Positions 27,738 to 36,833 of a stretch of 64,000 nt of DNA are shown piece after piece (within the stretch, counting starts at the first letter, position 1; every line of letters starts with the position of its first letter). The notes below the pieces were generated by a model. The model was not told where the DNA came from. It did no database searches and saw only the letters and a program-made list of their open reading frames with translations. The DNA comes from Ensifer sp. WSM1721 (GTDB taxonomy: Bacteria; Pseudomonadota; Alphaproteobacteria; Rhizobiales; Rhizobiaceae): positions 3,086,501-3,150,500 of the forward strand of contig NZ_CP165782.1 of assembly GCF_000513895.2 (NCBI RefSeq), in the 5' to 3' direction. Both the position numbers and the translations under genes were made by a program.

Positions 27738-28691
27738 TTATTCGATCGTGCGGGTCGCCCGACCGACGACGCTCTCAGGCAGCGTGACACCCATGCGGGT
27801 GGCAGCCCCCTTGTTGATCACGAGGTCGGTGCCGTCGGCAACCTTGACGGCGATGTCGCCCGGGTTTTCGCCCTTGAGAACACGGACGACCACTTCGCCG
27901 GTCTGCTTGCCGACATCGTAGTAGTTGAAGCCGAGGGCGGCGATCGCACCGCGGGAGACGGAATCCGTATCGGCGGTGAAGAGCGGCAGCTTGCTTTCCT
28001 CGGCGACGGCGACGGCGCCTTCGAGCGCGGACACGATCGTGTTGTCGGTCGGGACGTAGATCACGTCGGCGCGGCCGACGAGCGCGCGGGCGGCACCCTG
28101 GACTTCGGCCGATTTCGTCGCGGCGGATTCGACCACGGTCAGGCCGGCCTTTTCCGCTTCCGTCTTGAGCGCCGCCAGCAGCGAGACGGAATTTGCCTCG
28201 CCGGAGTTGTAGAGATAGCCGATCGACTTGGCCTCCGGCAGGATCTCCTTGATCAGCGCCACATGCTCGGCGACCGGCGACATGTCGGAAAGGCCGGTGA
28301 CGTTGCCACCGGGCTTCTCCATATCCTTGACGAGCTGTGCGCCGAGCGGATCGGAAACGGCGGTGAAGACCACCGGGATGTCGCGGGTGGAGGAGACCAC
28401 GGCCTGGGCCGACGGCGTCGAGATCGGCACGATGACGCTCGGCGCCTCGCCAGCGAATTGGCGGGCGATCTGCGCGGCGGTCGCGGGATTGCCCTGGGCC
28501 GACTCGTAGATGAACTTCAGGTTCTCGCCCTCCTTGTAGCCGGCTGCGGCAAGCGCATCCTTCACGCCGTCGCGGGCAGCGTCGAGCGCCGGATGTTCGA
28601 CGATCGCCGTCACGGCAACCGTGACTTCGTCGGCGTGCGCCGGCAGGGAAAGCGCTACCGTGGCGGCAAGCGCGATGAGAAGCGAACGCAT
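27738..28691 (-). CDS. ABC transporter substrate-binding protein (DUF534/TrpX-like)
   Basis: 317 residues with a signal peptide (MRSLLIALAATVALSLPAHA, cut before DEV). Periplasmic DUF534 fold: VAVTAIVEHPALDAARDG, IVPISTPSAQAV, IPVVFTAVSDPLGAQLV and IGYLYNSGEANSVSLL. Homologues with this gene order are called TrpXYZ in Gram-positives and proposed to import tryptophan; no tryptophan regulator is visible here, so the ligand is open. Confidence 0.9.
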   Translation of the reverse strand: MRSLLIALAATVALSLPAHADEVTVAVTAIVEHPALDAARDGVKDALAAAGYKEGENLKFIYESAQGNPATAAQIARQFAGEAPSVIVPISTPSAQAVVSSTRDIPVVFTAVSDPLGAQLVKDMEKPGGNVTGLSDMSPVAEHVALIKEILPEAKSIGYLYNSGEANSVSLLAALKTEAEKAGLTVVESAATKSAEVQGAARALVGRADVIYVPTDNTIVSALEGAVAVAEESKLPLFTADTDSVSRGAIAALGFNYYDVGKQTGEVVVRVLKGENPGDIAVKVADGTDLVINKGAATRMGVTLPESVVGRATRTIE

Positions 28692-28872
28692 GGGTGTCCT
28701 CCGATTTTGGCAAGGGATTTCGGATAGCGTCGCGCCTTCCGCATCCCGCTCAGGAATGATTTCGCCGCCTTCTTAGGAAAGCGAAGGGGTGAAATCAATC
28801 GATGGAAACTGCTTCATCCATCAAACTTCTTCATCGATCCCGATGGCCGCTGCGCCGCATTTGGGCGAAAGA

Positions 28873-30108
28873 TTAGTCCTCGCCATGATTGGCGATCATC
28901 ATCGCCTCGAAGGCGAGGCGATCGACCTTGCGCATGCGTTCCGATTCCGACTTGAGCTGGCCGCAGGCGGCGAGGATGTCGCGGCCGCGCGGCGTGCGGA
29001 TCGGCGAGGCGTAGCCGGCCTGGTTGATGAAGTCGGCGAAAGCTTCGATCTGCTCCCAGTCCGAGCACTGGTAATTGGTGCCCGGCCAGGGATTGAAAGG
29101 GATGAGATTGATCTTCGCCGGAATGCCCTTCAGGAGCTTCACCAGCTCCTTGGCGTCTTCCAGGCTGTCGTTGACGTCCTTCAGCATCACATATTCGAAG
29201 GTGATGCGCCGGGCGTTCGAAAGCCCCGGATAGGCGCGGCAGGCCTCCATCAGCTCCTTCAGCGGATATTTCTTGTTGATCGGCACCAGCATGTCGCGCA
29301 GCTCGTCTTTGACGGCATGCAGAGAGATTGCCAGCATCACGCCGATTTCCTCGCCGGTGCGGTAAATCTCCGGAACGACGCCGGAGGTCGAAAGGGTGAT
29401 GCGGCGCTTCGAGAGAGAAAGGCCGTCGCCGTCCGAGGCGATCAGGAGCGCCGTCTTAACGTTCTCGAAATTGTAGAGCGGCTCGCCCATGCCCATCATG
29501 ACGATATTGGTGATCTTGCGGCCTTCTGCCGGCACGATCGCACCCTGCGGCGTGTCGCGCTCGGGGAAGTCGCCGAGCCGGTCGCGCGCCAGGAGAAGCT
29601 GCGAGAGAATCTCCTCGGCGGTCAGGTTGCGCACGAGCTTCTGCGTGCCGGTATGACAGAAGGAGCAGGTGAGCGTGCAGCCGACCTGGCTCGAAATGCA
29701 GAGCGTACCGCGGCCTTCCTCGGGGATATAGACGGTCTCGATCTCAACCGGCCGACCGGCGCCGCGCGGCGGAAAGCGCAGGAGCCACTTGCGCGTCCCG
29801 TCGTTCGAGACCTGCTCCTCGACGATCTCCGGCCGGGCGACGGTGAAATGCTCTTTCAGCATCTCACGCATGTCCTTGGAGACGTTCGACATCTGATCGA
29901 AGTCCGAAACGCCGCGGACATAGAGCCAATGCCAGAGCTGGCTGACGCGCATCTTGACCTGACGCTCGGGCACGCCCCTCTCGACAAGCAGCTTCGCCAT
30001 GTCCTCGCGCAAGAGGCCGATCAGCGACGGCTTTTCAGTCCGCGGCACGACGCGCACCTCCGGCGCCTTGACGATGTCCGCCCTGCTCAAGATTTCTGTG
30101 GCTGCCAT
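28873..30108 (-). CDS. rlmN: Dual-specificity RNA methyltransferase RlmN
   Basis: 411 residues. Radical-SAM enzyme methylating C2 of A2503 in 23S rRNA and A37 in some tRNAs. The 4Fe-4S motif is [11 protein letters not shown] (CxxxCxxC); [14 protein letters not shown] and [20 protein letters not shown] follow; the second catalytic cysteine is in ILAACGQLK near the C-terminus. The alphaproteobacterial N-terminal extension of about 30 residues is present. The 213-bp gap to the next gene shows nothing I can name. Confidence 0.96.
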   Translation of the reverse strand: MAATEILSRADIVKAPEVRVVPRTEKPSLIGLLREDMAKLLVERGVPERQVKMRVSQLWHWLYVRGVSDFDQMSNVSKDMREMLKEHFTVARPEIVEEQVSNDGTRKWLLRFPPRGAGRPVEIETVYIPEEGRGTLCISSQVGCTLTCSFCHTGTQKLVRNLTAEEILSQLLLARDRLGDFPERDTPQGAIVPAEGRKITNIVMMGMGEPLYNFENVKTALLIASDGDGLSLSKRRITLSTSGVVPEIYRTGEEIGVMLAISLHAVKDELRDMLVPINKKYPLKELMEACRAYPGLSNARRITFEYVMLKDVNDSLEDAKELVKLLKGIPAKINLIPFNPWPGTNYQCSDWEQIEAFADFINQAGYASPIRTPRGRDILAACGQLKSESERMRKVDRLAFEAMMIANHGED

Positions 30109-30321
30109 GCTCGTGTCGTCCTGTCCGTACAGCGAGGGGGTGTCCGGAGAACGGTCCGGATCAAGTCCCAGTCATCGAATTGAAAATCGGGTGAGCCTTA
30201 AGGTGCGCTCGACGGGCGCGCGAAGCTCTGAATTTGCCGGGCGCTTTAGCATTCTTTTCGCGACGAGTCACCATGAGCGAATGGGAGACGGCAAAACCGT
30301 CCCGTTCACGCCGATTTAAGT

Positions 30322-32877
30322 TTACAGTTCGCGCAGCACCGGAGCGGCTTTCTGTCCGAGGATGCGCCATGTTCCGGCGAGCCCGATGCCGACCGTTACG
30401 ACGAGCGCGATTACAATCGTGGCAACGGCCACGTCCGGCAGGAAGCTCGACGGCAGCGTCATGATGCGGCTGACGACGAACCAGGCCGAAACGCCGCCGG
30501 CAAACAGCGCGAACACGGCCGTCGCCAGGCCGAGGATGACATATTCGTAGCTGAAGGCGCGGATCAGCGTTCCCCGCGTTGCGCCGAGCGTCTTCAGGAC
30601 CACGGCGTCATGGATGCGGGCACGATTGCCGGCGGCAAGCGCGCCGGCGAGCACGAGGATGGATGCGACGAGCGCGACGGCAGCAGCGGCGCGGATCGCC
30701 GTAGCGAGCTGGCCGAGCAGCGTGTTGACGATGTCGAGCGCGTCCTTGACGCGTACGCTGGTGATCGTCGGATAGGCATTCGTCACCGTTCTCAGCACCG
30801 CCGCCTCCTCTCGCGCCGTGGCATCGGGATCGATGATGGTCGCGAGCCACGCATGCGGCGCGCCGGCAAACGTGTTCGGAGAGAACACCATGACGAAGTT
30901 GATCGACAGCGATTCCCACTCGACCTCGCGGAAATTGGCGATCCGGGCCGTGATATTGCGGCCGAGCACGTTGACGGTGACCGTATCGCCGAGCTTCAGA
31001 CCCAGCTCGCCGGCCTCTTCCGCCGAGAACGACACGAGCGGCTCGCCGCTGTAGTCCTCGGGCCACCAGGCGCCTTCGGTAAGCGTCGAGTTCTCCGGCT
31101 TCCTCTTGGCATAGGTGATGCCGCGGTCGCCGCGCAGCACCCACTGGCCGCCCGGAGGCACATTTCGGCTGTTTACGTCCTCACCGTTGAAAGCGATGAT
31201 GCGGCCGCGCAGCATCGGCACCTCGACGACCTTGCCTCCCGGCATTGCCTCGTGGAGCAGAGAGCGAAAACCTTCGATCTCGCTGCCCTGAATATCGACG
31301 AAGAAGAAGTTGGGCGCGCGCTCCGCCATGTCTCCGGTGAGCTCGCGCCTGAGATTGCCGTCGATCAGCGCCAGCGTCACCAGCAGCGCGAGGCCGAGCC
31401 CGAGCGACAGCACCACCGAAGGCGTCAGCGCGCCCGGCCGGTGGATATTGCCGATCGCCAGTCTCAGCGCCGGCGAACGGACACGCGGGCTGCGCCGCGC
31501 GAGCCAGGATATGAGGAGCGACACGCCGCGCAGCACGATGAAGGCGAAGGCGATCGCACCGAGAAAGATCAGCGAGATGTAGCGGTCGTACGCCGTCCAG
31601 ACGGCAAGCCCCGCAAGCGCCGCCAGACAGCCGGAGGCTCCGAGAAGATAGGGCCAGGCGGGAAAGCCCGAAGGCTCGAAACCCTGCTGTCGGAAGAGCG
31701 CCGTCGCCGGCACCCGGCGCGCGCGGCCAAGCGGCAGAACGGCGAAGGCGAGCGCCGTCAGAAGGCCGAAAAGCGCCGCGAGGCCGAGCGCCGACGGATA
31801 GAGCTCGAACGAAGTGGAGATCGGCAGCACATCGGCGAGGAATTGCGCGGCGATGAAGGGGATCAAGGCGCCAAGCACGAGGCCGATCGCAATGCCGATC
31901 AGCGCGATCATCAATATCTGCGCAAGATAGATCATCGCAACCAGCGACGCCGGCGCGCCGAGGCATTTGAAGGTCGCGATCACGCTGCGCTTGCCGTCGA
32001 GATAGGAGCGCACGGCATTGGCAACGCCGACGCCGCCGACGATAAGGGCCGTCAGCCCGACGAGCGTCAGGAACTGCGAAAAACGGGTGATATTGGCGTT
32101 GAGCGACGGAGCGGCATTGCCGCTGGTGCGGATCGACCAGCCGGCGGAGGGGAAGCGCGTCTCCGCTTGCGTGCGGATCAGTCTCACCTGCACGGGGTCG
32201 GGCACACGGACTTTGTAGCTGTGCTCGACAAGGCTGCCGGTCTGCACCAGCCCGGAGGCGGCAAGCGCCTCGTCGGAAATCATCAGCCGGGGAGCGAAGC
32301 CGAAACCGTCGGAAACCGCGTCCGGCTCGCGCACGAGCGTGGCGTCGATCCGGATCCGCGCATTGCCGAGCAGGATTTCCGCGCCCGGCGCGATGCCAAG
32401 ACGTTCGAGCAGCAGCGGTGCAGCGACGGCACCGAACGCATCGCCTTGCCTTGCCAGCAATTCGGCAAGCGGCTTGGCCGGCTCGCTTTCGAGCGTGCCG
32501 TAAAGAGGATAGGCGCGGTCGACGGCCTTGAGCTCGACGAGCGCCTGGTTCGAGCCATCGGCAAGCCGCGCCATGGAGCGCAGCCCCGCCGACACCGAAA
32601 CCGCGCCGTGGCTGTCGAGGAAAGCGCGCTCCTCAGCGGTCGCCACCCGGTTGTTGAGCTCGAAGCGGATATCGCCGGCCAGGAGTTCCTGCCCCCGCGA
32701 GGCGATCGTCGCGCTGATCGACTGCGACAGCGAGTTGACGCCTGCGATCGCCGCTGTTCCGAGCGCGATACAGGCGAGAAAAATATAGAAGCCCTTCAAC
32801 CCCCCGCGCATTTCCCGGAGCGCCAGCCGGAGGGCAAGGAGCGGGCGGAGACGGCGAACGGCAATTGCCTCGCTCAT
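30322..32877 (-). CDS. FtsX-like ABC transporter permease (YbbP family)
   Basis: 851 residues. N-terminal membrane segment (GLKGFYIFLACIALGTAAIA), a large periplasmic domain (about 50-250), then two FtsX-type bundles of transmembrane segments, the last at about 760-840. The YbbA-YbbP complex is a mechanotransmission-type ABC system; in several bacteria it is encoded beside the TesA-like esterase, as here. Starts in an ATGA overlap with the ATPase gene. Confidence 0.92.
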   Translation of the reverse strand: MSEAIAVRRLRPLLALRLALREMRGGLKGFYIFLACIALGTAAIAGVNSLSQSISATIASRGQELLAGDIRFELNNRVATAEERAFLDSHGAVSVSAGLRSMARLADGSNQALVELKAVDRAYPLYGTLESEPAKPLAELLARQGDAFGAVAAPLLLERLGIAPGAEILLGNARIRIDATLVREPDAVSDGFGFAPRLMISDEALAASGLVQTGSLVEHSYKVRVPDPVQVRLIRTQAETRFPSAGWSIRTSGNAAPSLNANITRFSQFLTLVGLTALIVGGVGVANAVRSYLDGKRSVIATFKCLGAPASLVAMIYLAQILMIALIGIAIGLVLGALIPFIAAQFLADVLPISTSFELYPSALGLAALFGLLTALAFAVLPLGRARRVPATALFRQQGFEPSGFPAWPYLLGASGCLAALAGLAVWTAYDRYISLIFLGAIAFAFIVLRGVSLLISWLARRSPRVRSPALRLAIGNIHRPGALTPSVVLSLGLGLALLVTLALIDGNLRRELTGDMAERAPNFFFVDIQGSEIEGFRSLLHEAMPGGKVVEVPMLRGRIIAFNGEDVNSRNVPPGGQWVLRGDRGITYAKRKPENSTLTEGAWWPEDYSGEPLVSFSAEEAGELGLKLGDTVTVNVLGRNITARIANFREVEWESLSINFVMVFSPNTFAGAPHAWLATIIDPDATAREEAAVLRTVTNAYPTITSVRVKDALDIVNTLLGQLATAIRAAAAVALVASILVLAGALAAGNRARIHDAVVLKTLGATRGTLIRAFSYEYVILGLATAVFALFAGGVSAWFVVSRIMTLPSSFLPDVAVATIVIALVVTVGIGLAGTWRILGQKAAPVLREL

Positions 32878-33599
32878 GCGGATGCGACTCCCTGCCGGAC
32901 GGAAGTCGTGAGCAATTCGGCTCCGGCATCGGAGACGATTTCGCCGGAGCGCACCCGGACCTGCCTGTCGCAGCGCCCGGCAAGCGCCGCGTCATGCGTG
33001 ACGAGCACGAGCGTCATGCCGCGCTCGCGCTGTTCGGCAAAGATGAGGTCGGCGATCTGCCGGCCGGTTTCGGCGTCGAGATTGCCCGTCGGCTCGTCGG
33101 CGATCAGGAGCTTCGGCGACGGCGCCAGCGCGCGGGCGATCGCCACGCGCTGCTGCTCACCGCCCGAAAGCTGCCCGGGATAATGCGTCAGGCGCTCGCC
33201 GAGCCCCACCGCGACGAGTTCCCGACGTGCTATGTCGAAGGCGTTGGGGATATTGGCGAGCTCCAGGGGCACTGCGACATTCTCGAGCGCCGTCATGTTC
33301 GGGATCAAGTGGAAAGACTGGAAGACGATACCGATATTGCGGCCGCGGAAGTCGGCGATCGCGTCCTCGTTCAACCGGTGGAGGCTCGTGCCGTCGATGA
33401 TGATTTCGCCGCTGTCGAGCCGCTCCAGCCCGGCCATGACCATCAGGAGCGTCGATTTTCCCGACCCGGAAGGGCCGACGATCCCGACCGATTCACCCGC
33501 TTCGATCGCAAGACTCACACCCTTCAGCACATGCACCGAGGCTGCCGCCTCGCCCAGAGTCAGCTCCGCATTTTTCAGCTCGATGATGGTTTTTGCCAC
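32874..33599 (-). CDS. ABC transporter ATP-binding protein (YbbA family)
   Basis: 241 residues from GTG 33599. Walker A GPSGSGKS, signature LSGGEQQRVAIARAL and Walker B LLIADEPTGNLD are those of the LolD/MacB group. Partner of the 851-residue permease. Divergent from the GDSL esterase gene with 80 bp between the start codons. Confidence 0.94.
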   Translation of the reverse strand: MAKTIIELKNAELTLGEAAASVHVLKGVSLAIEAGESVGIVGPSGSGKSTLLMVMAGLERLDSGEIIIDGTSLHRLNEDAIADFRGRNIGIVFQSFHLIPNMTALENVAVPLELANIPNAFDIARRELVAVGLGERLTHYPGQLSGGEQQRVAIARALAPSPKLLIADEPTGNLDAETGRQIADLIFAEQRERGMTLVLVTHDAALAGRCDRQVRVRSGEIVSDAGAELLTTSVRQGVASA

Positions 33600-33679
33600 G
33601 CCGAATAGTCCTATATGAAATCTGATAAGGCCGACGAAACGATTGCCCCGATCGAGGTCCTGAACCTAGGAACGAACTT

Positions 33680-34321
33680 ATGGCTTTAAAAGACTTTCTC
33701 CCGTTTTTCTTGAGCCTCGCAATGACAATCGCGTTATCGGCGACCGCGCGCGCCGAGAGCGTGAGCCTGATCGGCTTCGGCGACAGCCTCATGGCCGGGT
33801 TTCAGCTTCCGCCGGAGGACGCTTTTCCGGCGCGCCTCGAGAAGGCGCTGAGGGACAAGGGGCTCGACGTGACCATCGCCAATGCGGGCGTCTCGGGCGA
33901 CACGACGTCCGGCGGTCTCGCCCGCATCGACTGGTCCGTGCCGGACGGTACCAAGGGTGTTATCCTCGAACTCGGCGCCAATGACGCCTTGCGCGGGATC
34001 CCGCCGGAGGAAACGCGCAAGAACCTCGAAGCGATGATCGTGCGGCTCAAGGAACGCGGCATCGCCGTCTTGCTCACAGGGATGCTGGCGCCGCCGAACA
34101 TGGGGGCGGAATACGCGTCGCGCTTCAACCCGATTTTTCCGGAGCTCGCCAAGGAACACAATCTCGTCTTCTACCCTTTCTTCCTCGATGGTGTCGTGAC
34201 CGAGGCGGGCCTGAAGCTCGAGGACGGCATGCACCCGAACGGTGACGGGATCGGCATTATGGTCGAGCGCTTTCTGCCGACGGCCGAGCTTTTCGTCCAC
34301 TCGCTTGCGAAAGGAGAATGA
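33680..34321 (+). CDS. Arylesterase / TesA-like GDSL lipase
   Basis: 213 residues with a signal peptide (about residues 1-25, ending ARAES), so periplasmic. SGNH motifs: block I FGDSLMAGF (Ser), block II Gly in NAGVSGDTTSGG, block III GANDALRG (Asn), block V DGMHPNGDG (Asp and His). Multifunctional lysophospholipase/thioesterase family. The divergent layout with ybbA-ybbP is the classic one and suggests a shared role in lipid or lysolipid handling. Confidence 0.92.
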   Translation: MALKDFLPFFLSLAMTIALSATARAESVSLIGFGDSLMAGFQLPPEDAFPARLEKALRDKGLDVTIANAGVSGDTTSGGLARIDWSVPDGTKGVILELGANDALRGIPPEETRKNLEAMIVRLKERGIAVLLTGMLAPPNMGAEYASRFNPIFPELAKEHNLVFYPFFLDGVVTEAGLKLEDGMHPNGDGIGIMVERFLPTAELFVHSLAKGE

Positions 34322-34335
34322 CCACGCATCCACAG

Positions 34336-34350
34336 TTAAGAGAAAGTTAA
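34336..34350 (+). promoter_or_regulatory. CtrA-type box upstream of thpR
   Basis: TTAAGAGAAAGTTAA is an exact TTAA-N7-TTAA, the full CtrA binding pattern of alphaproteobacteria. It lies 85 bp before thpR and 14 bp after the esterase stop. Could be chance in an AT-richer gap. Confidence 0.4.
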
Positions 34351-34434
34351 TGTTTCGCAGTATCAAATAATGGTTGCGTGCAGGTGCGATGCGTGATTCG
34401 CTGAGTTATCTGCAAGAGATTCGGGGAGCTCGCC

Positions 34435-35022
34435 ATGCCGAGACTATTCACCGCCCTCGAAATTCCGCGCAATGCAGCAATGAGTCTTTCTCTGCTGCGC
34501 GGAGGTCTTCCCGGAGCTCGCTGGATCGATGTGGAGAACTATCACATCACCCTGCGCTTCATTGGCGACGTCGACTGGCGCACCGCCGACGAGATCATCG
34601 ACAGACTTGACCGCATCGAACGGCCCGAGTTCCAGCTTCAACTCTCGGGCACCGGCGCCTTCGGCTCGAAGAAGCCGCATTCGGTCTGGGCCGGCGTCAG
34701 CAACAGCCCGGAAATGTATGCGCTCCAGGCGGAGATCGAACGCATCTGCCAGCGCATCGGGCTCGCCCCGGATCCGCGCAAGTTCACCCCGCATGTCACA
34801 CTCGCGCGGCTGCGTTCCTCGCGCGTCGAGGATGTCGTCGAATATCTCTCCGGACGCGGCAACTTCCTCACCGCGCCCTTCGCCGTCTCGCGTTTCGTCC
34901 TGCTATCGTCGCGCGATTCCGTCGGTGGTGGGCCCTATCTGACGGAAGAGGTCTTCCCGCTTCACGAAGTGCGTTCGAGCTTCGCGAGCAATGAGGAGCA
35001 GCCCGCTTCAAGCGCCTGGTAG
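34435..35022 (+). CDS. thpR: RNA 2',3'-cyclic phosphodiesterase (2H family)
   Basis: 195 residues starting MPRLFTALEIPRNAA, preceded by GGGGAG. The two catalytic HxTx motifs are HITLRF (near residue 38) and HVTLAR (near 120), so the 2H phosphoesterase site is complete. Opens 2',3'-cyclic phosphates at RNA ends. Its 3' end overlaps the phosphatase gene on the other strand by 61 bp. Confidence 0.93.
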   Translation: MPRLFTALEIPRNAAMSLSLLRGGLPGARWIDVENYHITLRFIGDVDWRTADEIIDRLDRIERPEFQLQLSGTGAFGSKKPHSVWAGVSNSPEMYALQAEIERICQRIGLAPDPRKFTPHVTLARLRSSRVEDVVEYLSGRGNFLTAPFAVSRFVLLSSRDSVGGGPYLTEEVFPLHEVRSSFASNEEQPASSAW

Positions 35023-35435
35023 AGCGCTTCGAAGGCTTCTGCCGCCTGGTAATAGGGGTCCGGAACATCTTCGTTGCGGCCTTGGGCATAGTGCAGGAAG
35101 AGATGCACCTTGTGCGCCGCGGCCGGCGGCGCTAGCCTCCTGAGGTCGCGCACATTGCTTCCGCCCATTCCGAGGATGAGGTCGAACGCGGCGAAATCCG
35201 CCACCGCTATCTTGCGACCGCGTAAGCCCGCGATGTCTATCCCCTGCGCCCGCGCAATCGCGATCGATCGACGGTCGGGCGGATCGCCGACGTGCCAGGC
35301 ACCGATGCCGGCGGAATCGACCACGACCGCCTGCCCGCAGCCGGCCCGCTTCGCGAGCCCGCGCATCACGCCTTCCGCAAGCGGTGAGCGGCAGATATTG
35401 CCGAGACAAACAAAGAGAATTCTGACCGGTTTCAT
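34962..35435 (-). CDS. Low molecular weight protein-tyrosine phosphatase
   Basis: 157 residues, normal length. P-loop CLGNICRS (Cx5R) at about residue 10 and the general-acid pair DP in VPDPYYQA near residue 125 are both present, so it should be active. No exopolysaccharide genes or tyrosine kinase are adjacent. Its last 19 codons and stop overlap the last codons of thpR antisense. Confidence 0.93.
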   Translation of the reverse strand: MKPVRILFVCLGNICRSPLAEGVMRGLAKRAGCGQAVVVDSAGIGAWHVGDPPDRRSIAIARAQGIDIAGLRGRKIAVADFAAFDLILGMGGSNVRDLRRLAPPAAAHKVHLFLHYAQGRNEDVPDPYYQAAEAFEALYQALEAGCSSLLAKLERTS

Positions 35436-35454
35436 CTTATTCGAGCGAGTGGCC

Positions 35455-35557
35455 CTACAGCGCCGCGCGTCTCACAGACGCGCAAAGGTCGCTGTAGCAT
35501 TTTGAATTGCTGCATGTTTTTATCCTTAAATCGGCTAGGATTTAAGGAAACATGCAG
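35455..35557 (+). repeat. RIME-type repeat, copy 5 (complete, A then B)
   Basis: Palindrome A at 35455-35497 (CTACAGCGCCGCGCGTC...GCTGTAG) and palindrome B at 35510-35557 (CTGCATGTTTTTATCCTTAA...CATGCAG), each with nearly complete pairing. This is the least damaged copy in the window and a suitable reference. It begins 20 bp upstream of the phosphatase start codon. Confidence 0.9.
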
Positions 35558-35636
35558 TAGGCGCGGCGGAGTTGCGCCCGAACTTTCTCGGGCGCAACGT
35601 CGTTGTTAAACACAAGACGCAGCGAGGAGGAACAGC

Positions 35637-35954
35637 ATGCGCCCGGAAAAATTGGACGCGGCGGCCATCGCCGAGCACCTGCACAAGATGGAAGGCTGGG
35701 TGCTTGCCGAAGACGGCGCCTCGATCTGGAAGGCGTTCCGCTTCAACAATTTCGTCGAGGCCTTCTCCTTCATGACGCAATGCGCGCTGGCCGCGGAGAA
35801 ACTCGATCATCACCCGGAATGGTTCAACGTCTACAACCGCGTTGATGTCACGCTTTCGACCCATGACGCGAACGGCCTGACGGAGCTCGATTTCAAGCTG
35901 GCGGCGAAAATGGATCGGGCGGCCTCGGGCCGCATGCCAGACCATTTGAAATAG
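35637..35954 (+). CDS. phhB: 4a-hydroxytetrahydrobiopterin dehydratase (PCD/DCoH)
   Basis: 105 residues; the PCD signature is clear: [33 protein letters not shown] and [19 protein letters not shown]. Regenerates the pterin cofactor after aromatic amino acid hydroxylation; stand-alone copies may also act on molybdopterin. No phenylalanine hydroxylase is nearby. Gene name by homology only. Confidence 0.92.
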   Translation: MRPEKLDAAAIAEHLHKMEGWVLAEDGASIWKAFRFNNFVEAFSFMTQCALAAEKLDHHPEWFNVYNRVDVTLSTHDANGLTELDFKLAAKMDRAASGRMPDHLK

Positions 35955-35984
35955 CGCCCGGCCTTCCCATATCAGGCTGCGATA

Positions 35985-36028
35985 CTACGGCGCCGCGCAT
36001 TCTATTTGACGCGCAAAGATCGCTGTAG
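35985..36028 (+). repeat. RIME-type repeat, copy 6 (palindrome A only)
   Basis: CTACGGCGCCGCGC...GACGCGCAAAGATCGCTGTAG matches palindrome A of the complete copies; the following bases (CGCTTTGAATTACCGG) match the linker and then stop, with no palindrome B. It ends 26 bp before the next gene. Confidence 0.75.
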
Positions 36029-36054
36029 CGCTTTGAATTACCGGAACGGACGCG

Positions 36055-36432
36055 ATGGACGACATCAAGATCGGTGAAATTCTTCTCCCCGGCGAGGAAT
36101 CCGAACAGGAACGCAGGGAGCGCAAGGTCCGCCGCCGCTTCTGGCCGACGTTCCGCCGCGCGGCCCGGCAAATCCCCTTCAGCCGGGATCTTGTCGCCGC
36201 CTATTATTGCGCCGTCGATCCGAACACGCCGACGCGCACGCGCGGCATTCTGCTCGCGGCACTCGCCTACTTCGTCCTGCCGCTCGATTTTCTGCCCGAC
36301 ATGCTGGCCGTCGTCGGCTTCTCCGATGACATCGCCGTGCTTACGGCTGCCTTTGCTGCAATCCGCGGCCAGCTCAAGGAGACGCATTATCAGAAGGCCG
36401 ACGAGGCCATGCGTGATCGCCCCGACGAATGA
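36055..36432 (+). CDS. YkvA family protein (DUF1232)
   Basis: 125 residues. The DUF1232 core reads AYYCAVDPNTPTRTRGILLAALAYFVLPLDFLPDMLAVVGFSDD (in pieces, residues about 45-90) with one or two hydrophobic helices. Function unknown; a small membrane-associated protein. An AT-poor leader with a RIME half-copy precedes it. Confidence 0.85.
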   Translation: MDDIKIGEILLPGEESEQERRERKVRRRFWPTFRRAARQIPFSRDLVAAYYCAVDPNTPTRTRGILLAALAYFVLPLDFLPDMLAVVGFSDDIAVLTAAFAAIRGQLKETHYQKADEAMRDRPDE

Positions 36433-36833
36433 CGGCGGCGCCGCCCCGATGAAGCGCCGCATTCCTGCCGGAAAGTCAAACTCTTGCCTGATTCTTTGTG
36501 ACATAGATTCCGGGAAAAGGGGCAGTAATCCGCGAAGGCAGCAGAGCGGCCGCTCCCCGATGAGATTTGAGACAGGATTCCTACCGGGCAACGGCTCTTG
36601 CAGCAGCAACGTCGACCGAACCGGCAATCCGTATGCGAAGGACCTTGATGCCACAGCGATGGGCGGACCGGTACTCGCGTGCGATAGCCCGTCTGGAAGC
36701 AAAGGGGCGGTTTTCCGGGATCGTTGACGGTTTAGTAACCTGAATTAAGTCAAAATAAATTCAAATCGTGACTATGCGTTGCCCGTCCGAGGCTGTATCG
36801 GGCGACGTAAGCAAGACAAGCGGCAGGAACCCC
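36433..36833 (+). other. 401-bp intergenic region without an identified feature
   Basis: Between the YkvA-like and IalB-like genes. No convincing coding frame. The last 110 bases are AT-richer (TTGACGGTTTAGTAACC, then AAATTCAAATCG) and probably hold the promoter of the IalB-like gene. The first 290 bases have stretches of G/C pairing but no terminator, and could carry a small RNA; nothing specific is recognised. Confidence 0.4.

Noticed and set aside
30610..33183. An 857-codon frame antisense to the YbbP/YbbA genes
   Set aside because: Composition is arginine/glutamate/glutamine-rich as expected for a mirror frame; the opposite strand encodes intact ABC proteins.
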